Shown: piece after piece, positions 7,968 through 16,672 of the stretch | How positions within the stretch are numbered: the first letter of the stretch is position 1 | Layout: each line of letters starts with the position of its first letter | From: Bacteroidota bacterium | GTDB lineage: Bacteria; Bacteroidota; Bacteroidia; Chitinophagales; Chitinophagaceae | Assembly (NCBI GenBank): GCA_023424015.1 | Contig: JAFAEM010000002.1 | Location: 18,295 to 82,294, forward strand | Direction: 5' to 3' | Length of the DNA stretch: 64,000 nucleotides | Notes under the pieces: generated by a model | What the model saw: the letters and a program-made list of their open reading frames with translations, nothing else | Told to the model about the DNA's origin: nothing | The model's database searches: none | Translations under genes and position numbers: made by a program

Positions 7968-10565
7968 ATGGGCCACTTACCTGATCTGATACATGATCTA
8001 GCCTTGATTTTAATGGCTGGGGCGCTGATAACACTACTCTTCAAAAGAATTAAACAACCGCTGGTACTGGGTTATATTATCGCAGGCTTCCTGGTAGGCC
8101 CTTATTTTAAGCTGGTACCCACGGTAGCTGATACCGCTAACATCGAAACCTTCGCGGAGATCGGCGTGATCTTCCTGCTTTTCAGCCTTGGTCTGGAGTT
8201 TAGTTTTAAAAAACTGATGCGTGTCGGCGGTTCCGCATCGGTGACTGCATTTGTAGAGATCATTTTTATTACGGTCAGTGGTTATTTCCTGGGTAAACTG
8301 ATGGGTTGGACTACCATGGACAGCATGTTCCTCGGTGGTATGCTGGCGAGTTCTTCCACGACGATCATCCTTCGTGCATTCGATGAACTAGGCGTAAAGA
8401 CAAAACAATTTGCCGGTATCGTATTCGGCGTGCTGATTGTAGAAGACATCGTGGTGATATTGCTGATGGTACTGCTATCCACTCTCGCAGTCACCCAACA
8501 GTTTGAAGGCGCTGACATGTTGCTGACCATCCTGAAGCTGATTTTTTTCCTGGCATTGTGGTTTATTGCCGGTATCTATCTGTTGCCGACTTTTTTAAAA
8601 AGGGCTAAAAAGCTGATGGATGAAGAAACGCTGTTGATCTTGTCGCTTGGTCTATGTCTTGGTATGGTGGTGCTGGCCACACAGGTTGGATTCTCTGCGG
8701 AACTCGGTGCTTTCGTCATGGGTTCCATCATTGCCGAAACCACCTCAGCTGAAAAAGTGGAGCACCTGATCAAACCTGTGAAGGATCTTTTCGGGGCCGT
8801 GTTCTTTGTATCGGTAGGGATGATGATCAACCCCGCTGCAATGGTGGAATACGCCGTTCCTATATTACTGGTCACCCTGCTCACGCTTTTTGGAAAACTA
8901 TTCAGTACCACGATAGGCGCATTGTTGTCGGGACAACCGCTGAAACAATCCGTGCAGGTGGGTATGAGTATGGCGCAGATAGGTGAGTTCGCATTTATCG
9001 TGGCTACCCTGGGGCTTTCACTAGGTGTTATTTCCGAGTTCCTGTTCCCGGTTGCGGTTGGTGCATCTGCCATTACAACGTTCACCACGCCTTATCTTAT
9101 CAAGTACTCTGAGCCGTTCTATAATTTTATTAGTAAGATATTACCGGAAAAATGGGTGGTGAAACTGAACCGTTATACTTCCGGTACCCAGAGTATACAG
9201 GCCGAAAGTGAGTGGAAAGTTGTGTTGAGATCCTATGTCTATATTGCTATTACGAATGGTATTGTGCTGCTCGCGCTGATTTTGCTGACCACTAATTTTT
9301 TCGTACCATTCCTCCAGCAGAATATTGCCAATGAAGGTCTGAGAACAACGATCCTGTTGGTGGTTTCCCTAGGGGCAGGCGCCCCGTTTATGTGGGCGTT
9401 TATGGCAAAACGTCCCAGCAACCAGGCCTATAAGGAACTATGGCTGGATAAAAAATACAACCGTGGTCCTCTGCTGATCGTTGAGATCATCCGTAACGTG
9501 CTTGGTTTATTTTTCCTTGGATTTTGGGTCGATCAGCTGGTATCCACCCAGGTGGCCATCTTTGCCACGGTCGCGATCGCTATTTTTGTGCTGATCATTT
9601 TTTCACACAGGATCCAGAAAGTCTACCAGCGTATTGAGAAAAGATTTGTGACCAACCTGAACGCAAGGGAAACTGCCGCTGCCAATGATCACTCTTTTGA
9701 AGCCCAGTTATTGAGAAAAAACGCCGATATTCAGACAGGTCTCGAACCTTGGGACGCGCATATTGTTGAGATGGAAGTAGACCCCCATGCCGATTTTGCG
9801 GGCAAGACGCTGATGGAACTCGGATGGCGCGAGCGATTTGGAATCAACATCGTTTATCTCCGGCGCGGTGAAAAAGTAGTTCATGTGCCCGGTCGCAACC
9901 ATATCCTGATGCCTTTTGATAAAGTGGGTATTATTGGTACCGATGAACAGTTGCAGGTATTTAAACCTGCATTTGACGCGATCGAAAGTATGTCGCCTGA
10001 TGAGAAGAATAGTGTTGACATCTCGCTGCAAAAGATACTGGTGGATGAGCACACCCGGTTAAAAGGGAAAAATATACGGAACTCTGGATTGCGGGAACGT
10101 ACCAATGGCCTGGTTGTTGGGATTGAAAGGGATAATACCAGGATACTCAACCCCGACTCCACCACAGAACTTGAATGGGGTGATATCCTTTGGATCGTGG
10201 GTGATAAGAAAAAGATCAATAAACTGAGCCAGGAGAAACCTGAAAAAAAAGTAAATACCATGAAATCATATACTACACTTTCTGAAACCATGAATGCATT
10301 GCGCGAAAAAGGTTATACCGAGGATTTTAACTTGCAGCAGAATTGTCTTGAATGCCGCCAGGGAAAATTCCAGGTTTTTGCAGATGAATTTAAGGTTGAT
10401 GAATTTTTCCGGTTCGAAGGTGAGAGTAACCCCTCTGATTCCGCGATCCTGTACGCAATATCTTCAGACAAACATAACTTAAAGGGTGTGCTGGTGAATG
10501 CTTATGGTATTTATAGCGAGCCGGTAACAGATGAAATGCTGCAAAAACTTGATTTGCGTAAATAG
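7968..10565 (+). CDS. CPA2-type cation/proton antiporter with RCK_C domains, fused to a Bacteroidota-type C-terminal domain
   Basis: An 865-residue membrane protein. Residues 1-385 are the Na+/H+ exchanger domain of the KefB/YbaL (CPA2) kind with about 12 helices (GYIIAGFLVGP, EIGVIFLLFSLGLEFS). More helices follow at about 422-560. Two RCK_C (TrkA-C-like) segments occupy about residues 600-680 and 685-755 (HADFAGKTLMELGWRERFGI; RLKGKNIRNSGLRERTNGLV), regulatory ligand-binding modules. No NAD-binding TrkA-N domain is apparent. The last 101 residues, from M765, resemble a stand-alone Bacteroidota protein of about 100 residues that databases often label as phosphoribosylpyrophosphate synthetase (from memory). 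The frame runs through without a stop. Likely role: K+ or Na+ export and pH balance; the ion is not determined. Confidence 0.9.
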   Translation: MGHLPDLIHDLALILMAGALITLLFKRIKQPLVLGYIIAGFLVGPYFKLVPTVADTANIETFAEIGVIFLLFSLGLEFSFKKLMRVGGSASVTAFVEIIFITVSGYFLGKLMGWTTMDSMFLGGMLASSSTTIILRAFDELGVKTKQFAGIVFGVLIVEDIVVILLMVLLSTLAVTQQFEGADMLLTILKLIFFLALWFIAGIYLLPTFLKRAKKLMDEETLLILSLGLCLGMVVLATQVGFSAELGAFVMGSIIAETTSAEKVEHLIKPVKDLFGAVFFVSVGMMINPAAMVEYAVPILLVTLLTLFGKLFSTTIGALLSGQPLKQSVQVGMSMAQIGEFAFIVATLGLSLGVISEFLFPVAVGASAITTFTTPYLIKYSEPFYNFISKILPEKWVVKLNRYTSGTQSIQAESEWKVVLRSYVYIAITNGIVLLALILLTTNFFVPFLQQNIANEGLRTTILLVVSLGAGAPFMWAFMAKRPSNQAYKELWLDKKYNRGPLLIVEIIRNVLGLFFLGFWVDQLVSTQVAIFATVAIAIFVLIIFSHRIQKVYQRIEKRFVTNLNARETAAANDHSFEAQLLRKNADIQTGLEPWDAHIVEMEVDPHADFAGKTLMELGWRERFGINIVYLRRGEKVVHVPGRNHILMPFDKVGIIGTDEQLQVFKPAFDAIESMSPDEKNSVDISLQKILVDEHTRLKGKNIRNSGLRERTNGLVVGIERDNTRILNPDSTTELEWGDILWIVGDKKKINKLSQEKPEKKVNTMKSYTTLSETMNALREKGYTEDFNLQQNCLECRQGKFQVFADEFKVDEFFRFEGESNPSDSAILYAISSDKHNLKGVLVNAYGIYSEPVTDEMLQKLDLRK

Positions 10566-10600
10566 CGCTAGCATTTTTACACATATTCCCTTCTACCTGT

Positions 10601-10616
10601 ATTGACTATTGTCAAT
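10601..10616. promoter_or_regulatory. FNR/CRP-type palindrome upstream of the RclC-like gene
   Basis: ATTGACTATTGTCAAT is a perfect 6-bp inverted repeat around four bases, fitting the Crp/Fnr superfamily pattern TTGAY-N4-RTCAA. Its centre is about 65 bases before the transcription start predicted from the -7 box at 10661, a normal class I activator position. A nearly identical 18-mer (two differences) lies at 13042-13059. Confidence 0.55.
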
Positions 10617-10636
10617 GAATTTTATTGATCTTTCAC

Positions 10637-10668
10637 ATTGTCGTTCGCGGAGGGCCCGGATAGCTTTG
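10637..10668 (+). promoter_or_regulatory. Bacteroidota-type promoter for the RclC-like gene
   Basis: TAGCTTTG at 10661-10668 matches the -7 consensus TAnnTTTG exactly. ATTG at 10637-10640, 20 bases upstream, is one base off the -33 TTTG. The predicted transcript start near 10674 places the ATG at 10690 about 16 bases downstream and rules out the longer TTG-initiated reading frame from 10609. Confidence 0.6.
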
Positions 10669-10689
10669 CATTTCATCAAATTGGCTGAA

Positions 10690-11271
10690 ATGTTGAACAG
10701 GTTTTTTCGTTATGCAGCCCGCCAGCAAAACACAGGTCTGCATGCTGCACGATGGGGGATCGTGATTGTATTATTGTGGATTGGAGGTTTAAAAGCATTC
10801 CGCTATGAAGCAGCAGGTATCGTACCGTTTGTAGCAAACAGTCCGACCATGAACTTTTTCTATAAGTACGAAGCGCCTGAGTACAGGAAACACATGAATA
10901 AGGAAGGCGAGTACAAACCTGAAAATATTGCCTGGCATAAAGAAAATAACACTTACACTTTCTCGTATGGTCTCGGGGCCTTGATCGTTTTGATCGGGCT
11001 GATGATCGCCATGTATCCCATTTGGCCGGGTGTGTCAGCTGTAGGAAGTTTCCTCGCATTTATCATGTCACTGATCACGCTATCATTTTTGATAACCACA
11101 CCTGAAGCCTGGGTGCCATCTTTAGGTGATACCGAGCACGGATTCCCCTATTTAAGCGGAGCAGGCAGACTGGTCATAAAGGATGTGATCATGCTGGGTG
11201 CCAGCATCGCAACGATGGCACAGGCTGCACGGAAATATTTGGAGAAAAGAAAAATGAATTATTCAATTTGA
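10690..11271 (+). CDS. DUF417 / RclC-like inner-membrane protein
   Basis: A 193-residue membrane protein of the DUF417 (YkgB/RclC) family, whose E. coli member helps resistance to reactive chlorine. Four hydrophobic segments are visible: about residues 21-40 (IVIVLLWIGGLKAF), 95-115, 121-140 and 168-184. The motif WIGGLKAFRYEA near the first helix is typical of the family, as is SPTMNFFY. The frame is open from TTG at 10609, but the ATG at 10690 is chosen because the promoter and palindrome lie in between and the shorter protein has family length. It is followed by the luciferase-like gene 300 bases on. The biochemical role of the family is unknown. Confidence 0.8.
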   Translation: MLNRFFRYAARQQNTGLHAARWGIVIVLLWIGGLKAFRYEAAGIVPFVANSPTMNFFYKYEAPEYRKHMNKEGEYKPENIAWHKENNTYTFSYGLGALIVLIGLMIAMYPIWPGVSAVGSFLAFIMSLITLSFLITTPEAWVPSLGDTEHGFPYLSGAGRLVIKDVIMLGASIATMAQAARKYLEKRKMNYSI

Positions 11272-11570
11272 TCTGGTGTTTTTACCGAATACAGCAAAAA
11301 GGCAATGAAAAACGATTCAATTTGCTTTCCCCTTCCCATCCCGATAGCTATCGGGACCCCGGCAAAAAACATCGAACCAATTGTCTGATGAAATGTTATA
11401 ATTCATTTATCACATAACGTTGTATCTACGGCGTTACCAAAACGCCGCCCCGCTGGGGCTGGGTATTACATGACTGAATACAGAAGAAGGCAATGTAAAG
11501 CAATTTTATTTTCTTCCCGTCTCACCTTCTTCCCGGCAACTGAGGGTAAAATAAAAATTAAAGGAGTACT
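11272..11570. other. Intergenic region with palindrome, two hairpins and a partial direct repeat
   Basis: No gene seen. It holds the perfect palindrome TCCCGATAGCTATCGGGA (11339-11356), two adjacent hairpins CGGCGTT/AACGCCG (11429-11447) and GCCCC/GGGGC (11447-11459), and an imperfect direct repeat GAATACAG..AA.GGCAATG near 11287 and 11474. None has a T tract on the plus side, so they do not look like ordinary terminators. Confidence 0.5.
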
Positions 11571-12620
11571 ATGGAATTAGGCATATACACTTTCGCAGAC
11601 GTACAGCCAGACTGGGTAGCTGGCAAAGCCATGAACACGCACCAGCGTATCCGGGAGCTGATGGAAGAGATCAAACTGGCCGATGAACTGGGCCTGGATG
11701 TATTTGGCGTGGGGGAACATCATCGACCCGACTATGCTGTGTCTTCACCGGCCGTAATTCTTGGTGCTGCAGCAACTGTCACAAAGCAAATCAAACTTTC
11801 CAGCGCAGTTACCGTACTAAGCTCCGATGACCCGGTTCGCGTATACCAGGATTTCGCAACCGTTGACCAACTCTCTGGTGGTCGGGCAGAGATCATGGCA
11901 GGTCGCGGCTCATTTATCGAATCGTTTCCTTTGTTTGGTTACGACCTGCGCGACTACGATGAATTGTTTACGGAAAAGCTGGAACTTTTACTAAAGCTGA
12001 ATAAAGAAGAACGGGTGTCCTGGAAGGGGAAACATCGCCCGTCCATCAACGGCCTTGGAGTCTATCCGCGGCCATTTCAAACTTCCATACCACTTTGGCT
12101 TGCTGCCGGGGGTACACCGGCATCTGCTGTAAGGGCCGCTACACTTGGTCTGCCCCTGGCCCTTGCGATCATTGGTGGTATGCCGGAACAGTTTGTACCT
12201 TTTGTAAACCTATATCGTGATACAGCAGGGAAGGCCGGGCAGGATATGGATAAATTGCAACTGGGTGTTAACTCGCATGTTTACGTCGCTGACGATTCGC
12301 AACAGGCTGGTGATGAGTTTTACCCCACTTATGCAGCCATGATGAACAAGATCGGGCAGGATCGTGGATGGTCGCCCCTCACAAAAAAACAATTTGATCT
12401 TTCCAGGTCGGCCAAAGGAGCATTGGTAGTAGGAAGTCCTGCAGAGGTGGTTGATAAGATATTATATGAACACGAATTGTTTGGCAATACACGATTCCTC
12501 GCACAAATGAGTGTAGGATACATCCCCCACCAAAAAGTTATGAGGTCGATGGAATTGTTTGGAACAAGAGTTGCACCTGAGATTAGAAAGGCTTTGAAAT
12601 CACAGGAAATCACCGCTTAG
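11571..12620 (+). CDS. Luciferase-like (LLM) flavin-dependent oxidoreductase
   Basis: A 349-residue member of the bacterial luciferase superfamily, single TIM barrel, expected to use reduced FMN or F420 to oxidise an unknown substrate. Family signatures are the N-terminal LGIYTF, GLDVFGVGEHHRPDYAVSSP (about 45-64), the SSAVTVLSSDDPVRVYQDFATVDQLSGGRAEI block (about 80-110) and the C-terminal GSPAEVVDKILYEHELFG. These place it in the LLM group related to alkanal monooxygenase-like proteins. AAGGAG lies 4 bases before the ATG, an unusually clear Shine-Dalgarno for this window. A terminator hairpin follows at 12651. It sits inside the stress-defence neighbourhood. Confidence 0.88.
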   Translation: MELGIYTFADVQPDWVAGKAMNTHQRIRELMEEIKLADELGLDVFGVGEHHRPDYAVSSPAVILGAAATVTKQIKLSSAVTVLSSDDPVRVYQDFATVDQLSGGRAEIMAGRGSFIESFPLFGYDLRDYDELFTEKLELLLKLNKEERVSWKGKHRPSINGLGVYPRPFQTSIPLWLAAGGTPASAVRAATLGLPLALAIIGGMPEQFVPFVNLYRDTAGKAGQDMDKLQLGVNSHVYVADDSQQAGDEFYPTYAAMMNKIGQDRGWSPLTKKQFDLSRSAKGALVVGSPAEVVDKILYEHELFGNTRFLAQMSVGYIPHQKVMRSMELFGTRVAPEIRKALKSQEITA

Positions 12621-12650
12621 TTGTATTGCTGATCTACAGGTATGAGCCAG

Positions 12651-12680
12651 GCTGCGGGAATATTTATCCCGCGGTTTTTG
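12651..12680 (+). terminator. Intrinsic terminator after the LLM oxidoreductase gene
   Basis: GCGGGA (12654-12659) and TCCCGC (12667-12672) form a stem with a seven-base loop, followed by GGTTTTTG. It overlaps the last codons and stop of the convergent AhpD-like gene. Confidence 0.65.
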
Positions 12681-13008
12681 TATTGAATGCATCCATTACC
12701 CTCGATGAAAAGATCAGCGCTGCACCGGCATTTACAGCCACAGCTACGCTCAATGCCTCCACAATTTCATCCCGTGTAGCGCCTTCCCTGATAGCCGCTT
12801 CAGTATGCACGGCAATACATCCGTCGCACTGACGCGTTACTGCTACTGCAAGTGCAATCAGTTCTCTTAATTTGGCACCCAGCAGGTTGGTTGAATTACC
12901 CGCTGCACTTAGTTCACGGTATCCTTTAAGGATCTCGCGGTTTGAACGGCCGATCTGCGCCTGCGTGGCAGACAGCTGTTTTTGGTATTCATTCCAGTCG
13001 AGCATCAT
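12664..13008 (-). CDS. Carboxymuconolactone decarboxylase / AhpD-like protein
   Basis: A 114-residue protein of the CMD family. It carries the AhpD-type thiol motif: a glutamate (ELIALAVAVTRQ) followed by CDGCIAVH, i.e. E...CxxC..H, the redox pair and proton-relay histidine used by AhpD-type alkylhydroperoxidases. The length matches single-domain members that form hexamers. It is convergent with the LLM gene (stops 43 bases apart) and divergent from the DsbA-like gene. A near copy of the palindrome found before the RclC-like gene lies 34-51 bases upstream of the start. A role in reducing peroxides or other reactive compounds is inferred; the electron donor is unknown. Confidence 0.87.
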   Translation of the reverse strand: MMLDWNEYQKQLSATQAQIGRSNREILKGYRELSAAGNSTNLLGAKLRELIALAVAVTRQCDGCIAVHTEAAIREGATRDEIVEALSVAVAVNAGAALIFSSRVMDAFNTKTAG

Positions 13009-13041
13009 AGCTTTTGTTTTTAAGATTGAAATTTTTCTATG

Positions 13042-13059
13042 TATTGATTTTTGTCAATG
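13042..13059. promoter_or_regulatory. FNR/CRP-type palindrome between the AhpD-like and DsbA-like genes
   Basis: TATTGATTTTTGTCAATG differs at only two positions from TATTGACTATTGTCAATG upstream of the RclC-like gene, and both differences fall in or beside the spacer. It fits TTGAY-N4-RTCAA. It could serve the AhpD-like gene (minus) or the DsbA-like gene (plus). Confidence 0.5.
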
Positions 13060-13175
13060 CCTTTTCTTGTTTATTCTCATTGGAGAGGGAAGGAGTGACT
13101 GGTACCTTGCAAACGGGTATTGTAATTCAAAGGTAATTAAGAAGTAACCCTTTTTTTGAAATAAAAAGTTATCTA

Positions 13176-14105
13176 ATGAAGAACATAGAAACAGTGCACC
13201 CGCTTTTTTGTGATCCCGTGACGGGGGTTTGTGAAGTGCCTGGTACAGGCACTTTGCACCACGTGGCAGATATCCCGGCATCTTCGAAAAAAATCCGTGT
13301 GATTTACTTCACCGATCCCATTTGTTCTTCCTGTTGGGGGATTGAACCACAGTTGAAAAAACTCAAATTGGAATATGGTCATCACCTCGACATGGAATAT
13401 CGCATGGGTGGGTTGTTAAAAAGCTGGGATAGCTATGGTGGTCGTGATGTAAATGGTCCCGAATCCGTTGCGAAGCATTGGGATGAAGCAGGTGCTTATT
13501 ACGAAATGCCAATAGACGGTGACCTATGGCTGGAAGACCCCTTACATTCTTCCTATCCACCTGCGATCGCTTTTAAAGCCGCGCAATTACAGGGAGCTGA
13601 AAAGGCCGGAAAATTTTTGAGAAGAATAAAAGAGATGGTCTTCCTGGAGAAAAAAAATATCACCCGGTGGCCTCACCTTGCCGATGCCGCTGTGTATGCA
13701 GGCCTGGACGTGGGAAAGTTTAAAACCGATTTTGACGGAGACGCCGTACAGTTCTTTGAACAGGACCTGGACCTGGCAAGACAGCTCGGGGTACGGGGTT
13801 TTCCCAGTATATTTTTTACGGATGAGGATAATAACCGATTTTTGGTGTATGGTTCCCGGTCATATGAACACTATGAAACTGCATTGTTGAAATTATATCC
13901 CGATGTAGTAAAACAACAGTATGATCAATCCTGGGAAAATCTATTTAAGCAATACCCCACTTTAACTACCAGGGAGTTTGCAGTACTTGCCAACAGGAGT
14001 ACAGAGCAAGCGACTGAATTGCTGGAAAGACTGGCCAGGGAGGAAAAGATATTGAGACAGGGAACAAGGAACGGGGTCTTATGGAAAGCAAAGAGTTTGC
14101 CATGA
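13176..14105 (+). CDS. DsbA-family thioredoxin-like protein, SpxH/FrnE-like
   Basis: A 309-residue cytoplasmic protein with no signal peptide. Residues 40-230 form a DsbA-type thioredoxin fold; the redox motif is CSSC in DPICSSCWGIEPQLKKL, the same setting as in the SpxH (YjbH) ClpXP adaptor and FrnE isomerase families. The cis-proline loop GVRGFPSIFFTDED is present near 205. The C-terminal 60 residues (LTTREFAVLANRSTEQATELLERLAREEKI) resemble a winged-helix segment. It overlaps the esterase gene by an ATGA junction, so the two are co-translated. ClpC is encoded elsewhere in the window, but an adaptor role here is only inference from the family. Confidence 0.82.
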   Translation: MKNIETVHPLFCDPVTGVCEVPGTGTLHHVADIPASSKKIRVIYFTDPICSSCWGIEPQLKKLKLEYGHHLDMEYRMGGLLKSWDSYGGRDVNGPESVAKHWDEAGAYYEMPIDGDLWLEDPLHSSYPPAIAFKAAQLQGAEKAGKFLRRIKEMVFLEKKNITRWPHLADAAVYAGLDVGKFKTDFDGDAVQFFEQDLDLARQLGVRGFPSIFFTDEDNNRFLVYGSRSYEHYETALLKLYPDVVKQQYDQSWENLFKQYPTLTTREFAVLANRSTEQATELLERLAREEKILRQGTRNGVLWKAKSLP

Positions 14106-14737
14106 CGCAAAAGAAAAATACACATGAAAAGAATGTCATCACGGCCCGGAAGAGTATAAAGGATGCGGAAAAAATTTTACTGATGATACACGGCCGCGGT
14201 GGTTCGGCGGAAGATATTCTTTCGCTGGCCGGTCATCTGCGATTAAAGGATTTTGCGTTGCTGGCCCCGCAGGCTACCAACCAGACCTGGTACCCGTTTT
14301 CATTTATGGCGCCAACCGCACAGAATGAGCCATGGCTTACTTCAGCGCTGTCCCTTTTGAAAGAAATGCTGGATGACCTGATGGCGCAGGGAGTGAAAGC
14401 CGAAAACATTTATCTACTTGGTTTTTCACAGGGAGCCTGCCTCACCCTGGAATTCGTGGCGCGTCACGCGAGGAGATATGGTGGTGTGATCGCTTTTACC
14501 GGCGGTTTGATCGGAGATAAGATCAACCCCGAAAATTACCAGGGCGATTTCAATGGAACCCCTATTTTCATCGGTAGCAGTAACCCGGATCCACATGTTC
14601 CCGTGGACAGAGTAAAGGAGAGTACGAAAATTTTGAGTTCGATGAATGCTGAGGTCACAGAAAAGATCTACGATGGAATGGGGCACACGATCAGCCAGGA
14701 CGAGATCGACACCGTAAACCAAATCATATTCGGTTGA
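14102..14737 (+). CDS. Carboxylesterase / phospholipase-type alpha/beta hydrolase
   Basis: A 211-residue hydrolase of the phospholipase/carboxylesterase (Abhydrolase_2) family. HGRGG near residue 33 is the oxyanion-hole strand, GFSQGA is the nucleophile elbow with catalytic serine, and the aspartate in SSNPDPHVPVDRV and the histidine in DGMGHTIS complete the triad. ATG at 14102 is preferred because it forms an ATGA overlap with the stop of the DsbA-like gene; a frame-open ATG at 14081 would add seven residues. Substrate unknown. It ends 31 bases before the Deg protease gene. Confidence 0.88.
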   Translation: MTQKKNTHEKNVITARKSIKDAEKILLMIHGRGGSAEDILSLAGHLRLKDFALLAPQATNQTWYPFSFMAPTAQNEPWLTSALSLLKEMLDDLMAQGVKAENIYLLGFSQGACLTLEFVARHARRYGGVIAFTGGLIGDKINPENYQGDFNGTPIFIGSSNPDPHVPVDRVKESTKILSSMNAEVTEKIYDGMGHTISQDEIDTVNQIIFG

Positions 14738-14768
14738 TTAAAAAAACTGCATAAATAATAAAAAATCT

Positions 14769-16250
14769 ATGAAAGCAAACCTGAAAACCCTGTGCATAGT
14801 TTTTTCTGCCATTGTTTTCATGGCCGGGACTTTTTATTCCTGTAAAGAGAGTAAGCCAGGTGATTCACAAAACCAGAACGTAGCGGAACCTTTTCCACAG
14901 GCATCTGCTGTATCGGGGCCGCTCATGGGCTCCAACGCAAATTTTGTGACGGCAGCCCGGTTGGTTACTCCAGGTGTGGTGCATATAAAAACAATCCACC
15001 AGGGTCAGCCCTCAGCCAGTCGCTATTTTGGAGGCGGGTACGGAAATAATACACCATCCATGGGTTCAGGATCTGGAGTGGTCATCAGCGCAGATGGTTA
15101 TATCGCTACCAATAATCATGTCATTGAAAATGCAAGTTCGATAGAAGTTGTTTTTCCCGGCAGGCAGTCTTATCCTGCAAACCTGGTTGGGCGTGATCCC
15201 AACACTGACCTGGCTTTGTTGAAAGTAGATGCAAAAGATCTGCCTTTTGTGGCGCTGGGCAATTCAGACAATGTGCAGGTGGGAGAATGGGTACTCGCGG
15301 TTGGTTATCCCTATTCACTGAATACTACTGTTACAGCAGGTATCGTAAGCGCGAAGGGACGTAGCATAGGCATCATCAATCGTTCGGGGGCCGCACGTGG
15401 TCAGCAGGCCAATCCGGCTATAGAATCGTTTATACAAACTGACGCAGCCATCAATCCCGGCAATAGTGGCGGTGCATTAGTCAATCTCAATGGTCAGCTT
15501 ATCGGCATCAATACAGCTATCGCATCTCTTACAGGAAGCTATGCGGGCTATGCGTTTGCAGTACCGGTGAATCTTGCCAAGAAGATCCTTGATGACCTGA
15601 AAGAATTTGGCAGGGTAAAACGAGGTTTACTGGGAGTTACTTTCCCTGCGCCTTCCGTAGAGGATCAATACCTGAAGCAACAGGGTATCGATCCCGGAGC
15701 GGTGAAGGGTGTATTTATCACCGGTATCCAGGAGGGAAGTGCAGCCGACGAAGCAGGTTTGAAAGAAGGTGATATTATCAGCCGAATCAATGGTGTTGAA
15801 TTATTTTCATCAGCCGAATTTTCAGAACGTATTGCAAGGCTTAGTCCCGGTGAAAAAGTTGAGATAGAATACCGGCGGGATGGCAACCTGCATCGTACTG
15901 CGGCTACTTTAAAAGACGAAACATTACAAAAATCTATAGCGGGTAGCGCTGAGTCGCTTGAAAAGATCTATAACAAACTGGGTGCAAGGTTTTCGCAACT
16001 CACACCGGAATACAAGCAGCGTTACAACCTCGAAGAAGGGGTTGTGGTTACCGAAGTCCTTATCGGCGGTTTTTTTGATCGCCTGGGCGTACCACCCGGA
16101 ACGATAATATCCTATATCAATGGCAGACCGGTATCCAGTCCGAAAGATATTGACAAGGCATTGATGGACGCCATGAATTCCCGCGTGCAAATGCTGGGCA
16201 TCGCACCAGACGGTTCAAGGATCGCCTTCAACTTTTCCCTGGGGGCCTAG
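14769..16250 (+). CDS. DegP/DegQ-type serine protease (S1C) with two PDZ domains
   Basis: A 493-residue envelope protease. Residues 1-25 form a lipoprotein-like signal ending in FYSC, so C25 may be acylated (weak lipobox). The trypsin-like domain has the triad H117 (ATNNHVIE), D147 (DPNTDLALL) and S233 (GNSGGALV). PDZ1 spans about 285-380 (GVFITGIQEGSAADEAGLKEG) and PDZ2 about 390-490. The family degrades or refolds damaged periplasmic proteins under heat and oxidative stress. It lies 31 bases after the esterase gene and in the same direction as the catalase gene, which fits a shared stress role. Confidence 0.93.
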   Translation: MKANLKTLCIVFSAIVFMAGTFYSCKESKPGDSQNQNVAEPFPQASAVSGPLMGSNANFVTAARLVTPGVVHIKTIHQGQPSASRYFGGGYGNNTPSMGSGSGVVISADGYIATNNHVIENASSIEVVFPGRQSYPANLVGRDPNTDLALLKVDAKDLPFVALGNSDNVQVGEWVLAVGYPYSLNTTVTAGIVSAKGRSIGIINRSGAARGQQANPAIESFIQTDAAINPGNSGGALVNLNGQLIGINTAIASLTGSYAGYAFAVPVNLAKKILDDLKEFGRVKRGLLGVTFPAPSVEDQYLKQQGIDPGAVKGVFITGIQEGSAADEAGLKEGDIISRINGVELFSSAEFSERIARLSPGEKVEIEYRRDGNLHRTAATLKDETLQKSIAGSAESLEKIYNKLGARFSQLTPEYKQRYNLEEGVVVTEVLIGGFFDRLGVPPGTIISYINGRPVSSPKDIDKALMDAMNSRVQMLGIAPDGSRIAFNFSLGA

Positions 16251-16672
16251 TGAGCGGGCATTTTGAATTAGTCAATCGATATCGCCGCCGCGAATGTTCA
16301 GACTGAATAATCTACCTAACTCGTTTGAGAATTAACATCGGTTGCAGTATCTGGAACCATATAAATAATGCAAGGTTATAAAAGACCCGACCCGGGAACG
16401 GGGTTGAAGATTACCTGGAAGGGAATTGGTGCATAACAGATCGGTTGGATAAACAGCACTGAACAAATTTATGTATGTAACAACCGTCGGCGGCTTAAAA
16501 GTCAACATCGTTTGCATAGCCTGGCTGGATAAAATAGTTAAACAAAAATATCATTTTACTGTTCATTAGTCATGCAGATCATTTCGGTTTACACCTACCT
16601 TTGTACCGGGATTTTATGGAAACTCTTTAGAAAACCACACTTATTAAATACCTTTTAAAAGAACCGATTACC
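16251..16672. other. Intergenic region upstream of catalase
   Basis: No gene or repeat recognised in 422 bases. The only signal is TACCTTTG at 16596-16603, an exact match to the TAnnTTTG -7 box, 69 bases before the catalase ATG. No clear -33 TTTG is seen at normal spacing, and no palindrome like those at 10601 and 13042. Confidence 0.45.

Noticed and set aside
10609..10689. Longer start of the RclC-like gene from TTG
   Set aside because: It overlaps the operator and -7 box; the ATG at 10690 gives the family length.
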